From the NCBI GenBank assembly GCA_019689775.1, contig JADGGV010000114.1, positions 1 to 9,309 on the forward strand: DNA of 9,309 nt, given 5' to 3'. Below the pieces are notes generated by a model. That model searched no databases, was not told where the DNA came from, and was given only the letters and a program-made list of their open reading frames with translations. The number at the start of each line of letters is the position of its first letter. The stretch's first letter is position 1. Below are positions 5,491 through 9,309 of the stretch, in pieces. Made by a program: the position numbers and the translations under genes. This stretch comes from Gemmatimonadota bacterium (GTDB lineage Bacteria > Gemmatimonadota > Gemmatimonadetes > Longimicrobiales > RSA9).

Positions 5491-8400
5491 TCAGTTCGTC
5501 GTCGGTACCGAGGTCTGGCTCGGAGCCTGGATGATCGTGAACTTGCCCACCTTGCTCTTCCCGTCCGGCGTGCTCACGTGGTAGAAGTACACGCCCGACG
5601 CCACGAACTGGTGGTTCCGGTTCCGCAGATCCCAGTTCTCCGTGCCGCCGCCCGTCGGATCGTCGTGCTGGAGCGCCGTCACCAGCACGCCCGACAGCGA
5701 GTAGATCCGGATCGTCGCCTTGTCCGGCAGGTTCACGAACTGGATGTGCCGGCTCGCCGTGTTCGTCTGGAACGCGTCCGACACGATGAACGGATCCGGC
5801 ACCGTGTGCACGTTCTTCACGTCCGCCTCACCGGCGATTTGCGTCTTGCCGGTGAAGGTCACCTCGTAGCGCAGACCCGGCACCGTCGCCGAGCGCGGCG
5901 CAGGCTCGAAGGTGTAGTTCCGGACGTCCAGGCCGTCAGCCGTCCGAACGGTGTCGGCCTCCACGGTCCCGAAGTAGGTACGAAGCGTCCACTTCGTGCC
6001 CGGAGCCGGCAACGAGTTCCCCTCCATCTGGAAGACGTAGGGCTCGCCGTCGATCCAGAGACCGAAGCCCATGCCCGTCGGCGCGGTCGCGCTCCCGGTG
6101 CCGCCCTTGGCCGCGTTCCCGACGGCCACCGGTTGCAGCACGGCGTGATCCACCATCGGCTGCGGATCGAACTCGCCCCAGAACTCCGCGATGCCGGGGA
6201 TGCAGAAGGCATCGTACCACGTCAGGATGCCGTCTCCATCGCACTCGTTGAAGAACCCGTAGGCCGCCTGCGCGTCGGGCTTGAAGAGCACCGGCACGTT
6301 GTGCGTCAGGTCTTGCACCTCCACCTTCCCGTCGGCCTGCCAGGTGAACTGCACATCCGCGGCACGCGCCAGCGGTCCGCCGAAGTAATAGAGGTACTGG
6401 GTCGTCCCACGGTCACGGACCGGAAGCTCCGGCGACAGCACGTTCGAGATGTCGTGGACCGGCTTGTCGATCACCGCCACGCCCGGAAGCTGGCCCGAGC
6501 GCGCGCCGACCGTCGGATTGGCCACGGTCTCGTTGTCCCCGCTGAACCACCGCGAGCCGCCCGGCGCGTAGCCCTGAATCAGCCCACGGCGTCCGCGCTG
6601 GCCCTCCATCACCGAGCTCTCGATCGCCTGATGGAAGCCGGCCGTCGCCGTAAGCGTCATGCCGACCTTGTTCGGGTCGAGGTTGAAGAGCGAGGCGTTC
6701 TGCGGATCGCTGCTGATCGAACCGCGCGCGATCTCCGATTCCAGCGTCGCCGGCTCGCCGAACGACTCCCAGACGGGCAGCGGGAGGTATTGCACGCCCT
6801 TCGTGACGTGCCCCGGCCCCCCGTCAACCGTGTAGTAGGTGCCGAAGCAGACGCCCAGGCCGTTCCCGCTGCAGGTCTGGTACGCCTCGTCCTTCACCTC
6901 CAGCTTGATCGAGTCGATCGTGACGCTGACCGTGCCTTCCGGCGCGAGCCGCGGCACGAACGCCGCCAACTGCGCGGTGAACAGGTCCGTCGGCGGCATC
7001 GGGCCGCTGAACGTCCCCTTCGCCGGATCGATCGTCGGCATCGGGGCATTCGGATCCAGCGTCTTTCCGCCACCGACCATGGCCGCCGTGAAGCCCGCGA
7101 GCGCCAGATTGCTCGCGTTCGACCGTGGCGTCCCCGCGGCGCCGCCGACCGCCTGCGGCGCGGCGCTCAGGCGCTGCCCGGACTGTAGCGAGCTACCCCC
7201 CGGCGCGAACGGGCTGTTGATGTCGAACGCCGTCACGGCGTAGTAGTAGGTCACGCCGTTCGTCAGCCCCGGGCCCTGCTCCGGGTGCGGGAACGTGCCG
7301 CCCCGGTCCACGAGCGTGAACTGGAGCCCGGTGTCCACGGCGCACGACACCTTCTCCGTCGTCTCCGAGGTCTTCGTCCCGCAGAACGCGGCGGTGTCCG
7401 CCCTCACGACGACGACCTGCCCCTCCTGGTTGATCACGGTATCCACGGGGGTGACCACGGGGCCGATCCCGTTCTTCAGATCGAACTGCGCGATCAGCTC
7501 CCACGGCGCGTTCGGGCGCACCTTCCGCCACACGCGGTAGCCCTCGAAGTCCTTCTCGCGGAAGCCGGGGATGCCGCGCTCCGCCGCGATCGGTGCGTAG
7601 GGGTCCGTGGAGTTCACGGCCTCGTCGCTCCACACGACCGTGTTCTCGTGGTTCCCCGGGATCACCGTCACCGTCGGCGCCGGCGGGGGGCTCGGCAGCA
7701 GGAAGTTCGTCGCGAACAACTGCCGCGCATCCAGCACCGCCTTGAAGAGCGACGGGTAGGCCGTCCCCTCGACGCCGCGGCCCATCAGCTTCTCGATGAT
7801 GCGCGCCGTGTCACCCGGCAGCCCGTGCGGGATGTCGTTCCCCTGCGCGAAGGTCACACCGGAAACGAACACCGGCGCAGCCGCCACCAGCGCGACGATG
7901 ATGTCGGCCGAGTCGCCCGGCGCCAGCGTGATCGGGCCCGTCGCATGGAACAGGCGCGTATCGTTCGGGGACGGCTGGTTGACGTAGCCGAACCCGGGCG
8001 GCGACCCCGCGACCTGCGACGCCTCCTGCGGGTTCAGGTTCCCCGAGTAGTAGCGCCACGCCTGCGCGGCGTTGCTCGGGTCGGGGAACGGCGCACCGTT
8101 CGTCGTCAGCGAGGCGAAGCTCTGGCCGATCTCGTACTTCGTCAGCTCCCGCGCCGCGACCGTGTCCCCCTTCGCGGCGGCGAGGCGCAGCGGCTCGAGC
8201 TCCTCCCGCGAGATCGGCGGGATGACCCGCACGACGCCCGCCGTGTTCGTGCGGATCGTGTCGCCCGTCGTGTTGTACGGCGAGCGCAGGAACGTGCTGC
8301 CCACGAAGCCCGGGTTCGAGCAGAAGCCGCACTGCGGGTACGGCGTGAAGTCCGTGGTCACGAAGTCCGACTGCCAGATCGTGCCCAGGAACATCGGGAT

Positions 8401-9210
8401 CGGGTTGCCGTTCGCATCGTTGCGCAGGAACGGCACGAACGTCCCGAAGTTCTCCCCCGACTGCGTGAACGAGACGTCGTGGTCGGTGCCGAACGCGACG
8501 TACAGGTCCTTGATCGTCCACCCCTCGGGCGGCGCGCTCGGGTTCGCCTGCCGGAACTGCGGCGTGTTCGACACGTTCTTCAGCTTGAAGATGAAGAAGA
8601 GCATGTCGCGGAAGCCCGTCAGCGTGAACGCCAGCGAGTGCTGCGTCACCTCGATCCCGAGCGGATGCCCGCCGGGCACCGTCGACGACGGGTCGCCGTC
8701 CCAGTAGCGCGTGCAGGTGTCGAGCTGAGACAGCGCCTGCACCCGCTCACCCGTCTGCGGGTTGTAGAGGTAGCAGGCGTCCGGCCAGTTGGCCAAATCC
8801 TCCGGGCTGTCCGAGTGGTACACCGGGCTCAGCCCGCGGCACGCCGCGTTCCCCGCCCCCACGTTGAAGCAGAACGCCGCCGCGAACTTCGTCGGGTCGA
8901 GCGGGTCGCGCGCGGCCCACTGGAGCCCCGCGGAGAACACGTACTGGTTCCCCGTCCCGGCCGGCCAGTAGCCGCCGCCGCCCGTCGTGCTGCCGAACGT
9001 GTTCGTGCAGATCTCGCCGCGGTTGTTATCGCCGCAGAGCCAGTTGTTGACGTTGTACGTGAAGTTCTCCTCGGCGCCCAGGTTGAAGGCGCTCTGTCTG
9101 CGCTGCATCGCCTCGTACTTCTCGCGCGTGCTCTGGGCGGAGAGCGTCCCCGCGCACAGCACCAGCGCCAGAAGCGGCAAGGCCCAGCGCATCCGTCGGT
9201 TACGTACCAT
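5491..9210 (-). CDS. Large secreted protein with Fn3-like segment and T9SS type A-like C-terminal sorting domain
   Basis: A 1239-residue exported protein, probably surface-anchored or secreted; its specific role is not recognised. Residues 1-25 form a signal peptide with basic residues, a Leu/Ala core and probable cleavage LSA|Q26. Residues 40-500 are a beta-rich region of unknown fold, including a Gly/Trp-rich stretch at 71-95 (GGGGYWPAGTGNQY). A Pro-rich linker at 506-512 leads to a fibronectin-III-like segment at about 513-665, with FEGYRVWRK (555-563) and GVTYYYAVTAFD (652-663) and an inserted loop between them. Residues 1131-1230 resemble a T9SS type A sorting / FlgD-Ig-like domain: VPDPF, then LPDKATIRIYSLSG, WDLRN, ASGVYFYHV and KVGKFTIIQ. 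An 11-residue tail follows. Fourteen mature cysteines fall in seven close pairs. ATG at 9210 was chosen because GGAGG lies 10 nt upstream; the internal ATG at 9192 has no ribosome binding site and would shorten the signal peptide's basic end. The porV-like gene follows after 78 nt, probably co-transcribed. Export and the C-terminal domain are well supported; T9SS use is inference. Confidence 0.9.
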   Translation of the reverse strand: MVRNRRMRWALPLLALVLCAGTLSAQSTREKYEAMQRRQSAFNLGAEENFTYNVNNWLCGDNNRGEICTNTFGSTTGGGGYWPAGTGNQYVFSAGLQWAARDPLDPTKFAAAFCFNVGAGNAACRGLSPVYHSDSPEDLANWPDACYLYNPQTGERVQALSQLDTCTRYWDGDPSSTVPGGHPLGIEVTQHSLAFTLTGFRDMLFFIFKLKNVSNTPQFRQANPSAPPEGWTIKDLYVAFGTDHDVSFTQSGENFGTFVPFLRNDANGNPIPMFLGTIWQSDFVTTDFTPYPQCGFCSNPGFVGSTFLRSPYNTTGDTIRTNTAGVVRVIPPISREELEPLRLAAAKGDTVAARELTKYEIGQSFASLTTNGAPFPDPSNAAQAWRYYSGNLNPQEASQVAGSPPGFGYVNQPSPNDTRLFHATGPITLAPGDSADIIVALVAAAPVFVSGVTFAQGNDIPHGLPGDTARIIEKLMGRGVEGTAYPSLFKAVLDARQLFATNFLLPSPPPAPTVTVIPGNHENTVVWSDEAVNSTDPYAPIAAERGIPGFREKDFEGYRVWRKVRPNAPWELIAQFDLKNGIGPVVTPVDTVINQEGQVVVVRADTAAFCGTKTSETTEKVSCAVDTGLQFTLVDRGGTFPHPEQGPGLTNGVTYYYAVTAFDINSPFAPGGSSLQSGQRLSAAPQAVGGAAGTPRSNASNLALAGFTAAMVGGGKTLDPNAPMPTIDPAKGTFSGPMPPTDLFTAQLAAFVPRLAPEGTVSVTIDSIKLEVKDEAYQTCSGNGLGVCFGTYYTVDGGPGHVTKGVQYLPLPVWESFGEPATLESEIARGSISSDPQNASLFNLDPNKVGMTLTATAGFHQAIESSVMEGQRGRRGLIQGYAPGGSRWFSGDNETVANPTVGARSGQLPGVAVIDKPVHDISNVLSPELPVRDRGTTQYLYYFGGPLARAADVQFTWQADGKVEVQDLTHNVPVLFKPDAQAAYGFFNECDGDGILTWYDAFCIPGIAEFWGEFDPQPMVDHAVLQPVAVGNAAKGGTGSATAPTGMGFGLWIDGEPYVFQMEGNSLPAPGTKWTLRTYFGTVEADTVRTADGLDVRNYTFEPAPRSATVPGLRYEVTFTGKTQIAGEADVKNVHTVPDPFIVSDAFQTNTASRHIQFVNLPDKATIRIYSLSGVLVTALQHDDPTGGGTENWDLRNRNHQFVASGVYFYHVSTPDGKSKVGKFTIIQAPSQTSVPTTN

Positions 9211-9220
9211 TGACCGCGTT

Positions 9221-9225
9221 CCTCC
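9221..9225 (-). promoter_or_regulatory. Ribosome binding site for the 1239-residue cargo protein
   Basis: GGAGG on the minus strand lies 10 nt before ATG 9210, near the upper end of normal spacing. The alternative ATG at 9192 has no such site. Confidence 0.65.
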
Positions 9226-9250
9226 GTCGGGAAGGACTGGCGCGGGGGCG

Positions 9251-9287
9251 CCCGCCCGCGCCCCCCCGCCCGGGGGGGTTTTAAAAA
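9251..9287 (-). promoter_or_regulatory. G-quadruplex-capable and hairpin-forming tract upstream of the cargo gene
   Basis: On the minus strand, four G-runs (9271-9269, 9267-9261, 9257-9255, 9253-9251) are separated by C, CGC and C, which meets the usual G3+/short-loop quadruplex rule. Overlapping it, C7 at 9261-9267 and G7 at 9272-9278 can form a 7-bp hairpin with a 4-nt loop. Next to it on the upstream side is a T4A5 tract (9279-9287, + strand), the only AT-rich spot in this 99-nt upstream region and a candidate promoter melting site. I cannot identify a proper -10/-35 pair. Read on the + strand, the hairpin plus T4 also looks like an intrinsic terminator, but no + strand gene precedes it. 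Confidence 0.4.
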
Positions 9288-9309
9288 CACCCCGCCCCCG
9301 CGGCGGATT

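Noticed and set aside
4537..7188. 883-residue open frame on the + strand
   Set aside because: Runs antisense across the porV-like and cargo genes; composition is typical of a reverse-frame artefact.
9136..9210. Lipoprotein signal (C19) in the cargo protein
   Set aside because: The residues before C19 are LVL, with Leu at -1 where lipoboxes have Gly, Ala or Ser. Cleavage after LSA at residue 25 fits better.
7285..9213. 642-residue open frame on the + strand
   Set aside because: Antisense to the cargo gene, extremely Arg-rich, no protein-like features.
9261..9282. Intrinsic terminator on the + strand (C7/G7 hairpin then T4)
   Set aside because: It looks right structurally, but no + strand gene leads into it. 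It might only stop antisense transcripts, so I describe it as part of the upstream regulatory tract.

Overview
The window looks like a piece of chromosome from a GC-rich, diderm bacterium of the wider Bacteroidota/Gemmatimonadota assemblage. I lean to Gemmatimonadota (Longimicrobium-like), with Acidobacteriota or a related uncultured lineage as alternatives. This rests on four things: very high third-position GC, a PorV/PorQ-type outer-membrane protein next to a protein with a type IX secretion (T9SS)-like C-terminal sorting domain, two GWxTD-domain proteins, and signal peptides that end in Ala followed by Gln. No tRNA, rRNA, CRISPR array, transposase or phage gene is visible.

All four convincing genes lie on the minus strand, so the window reads right to left. 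From the right: (i) 9211-9309 is a short upstream region with a G-quadruplex-capable, self-complementary G/C tract beside a T/A tract; (ii) 9210-5491 encodes a 1239-residue secreted multidomain protein with a fibronectin-III-like segment and a T9SS type A-like C-terminal domain; (iii) 5490-5413 is a 78-nt gap holding a perfect 15-bp hairpin; (iv) 5412-4294 encodes a 372-residue PorV/PorQ-family outer-membrane barrel; (v) 4293-3893 is a 401-nt GC-rich gap with a strong hairpin just after porV and a possible -10 element near its other end; (vi) 3892-2483 encodes a 469-residue exported GWxTD protein; (vii) after 55 nt, 2427-319 encodes a second, 702-residue GWxTD protein with a helical TPR-like front; (viii) 318-1 is non-coding and includes a 210-bp element with diverged terminal inverted repeats that is much less GC-rich than its surroundings.

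Working model (inference): the large protein is cargo for a T9SS-like route, and the PorV homologue next to it is the outer-membrane partner that handles the sorting domain. The two GWxTD proteins, probably a separate transcription unit, are periplasmic or envelope proteins of unknown function. They appear to share a two-part beta-sandwich module, placed before the GWxTD domain in one and after it in the other. This permuted pair beside a cargo/PorV pair is the best candidate for an undescribed envelope or secretion-associated system here. All family assignments are from reading the translated sequence; no database search was possible.
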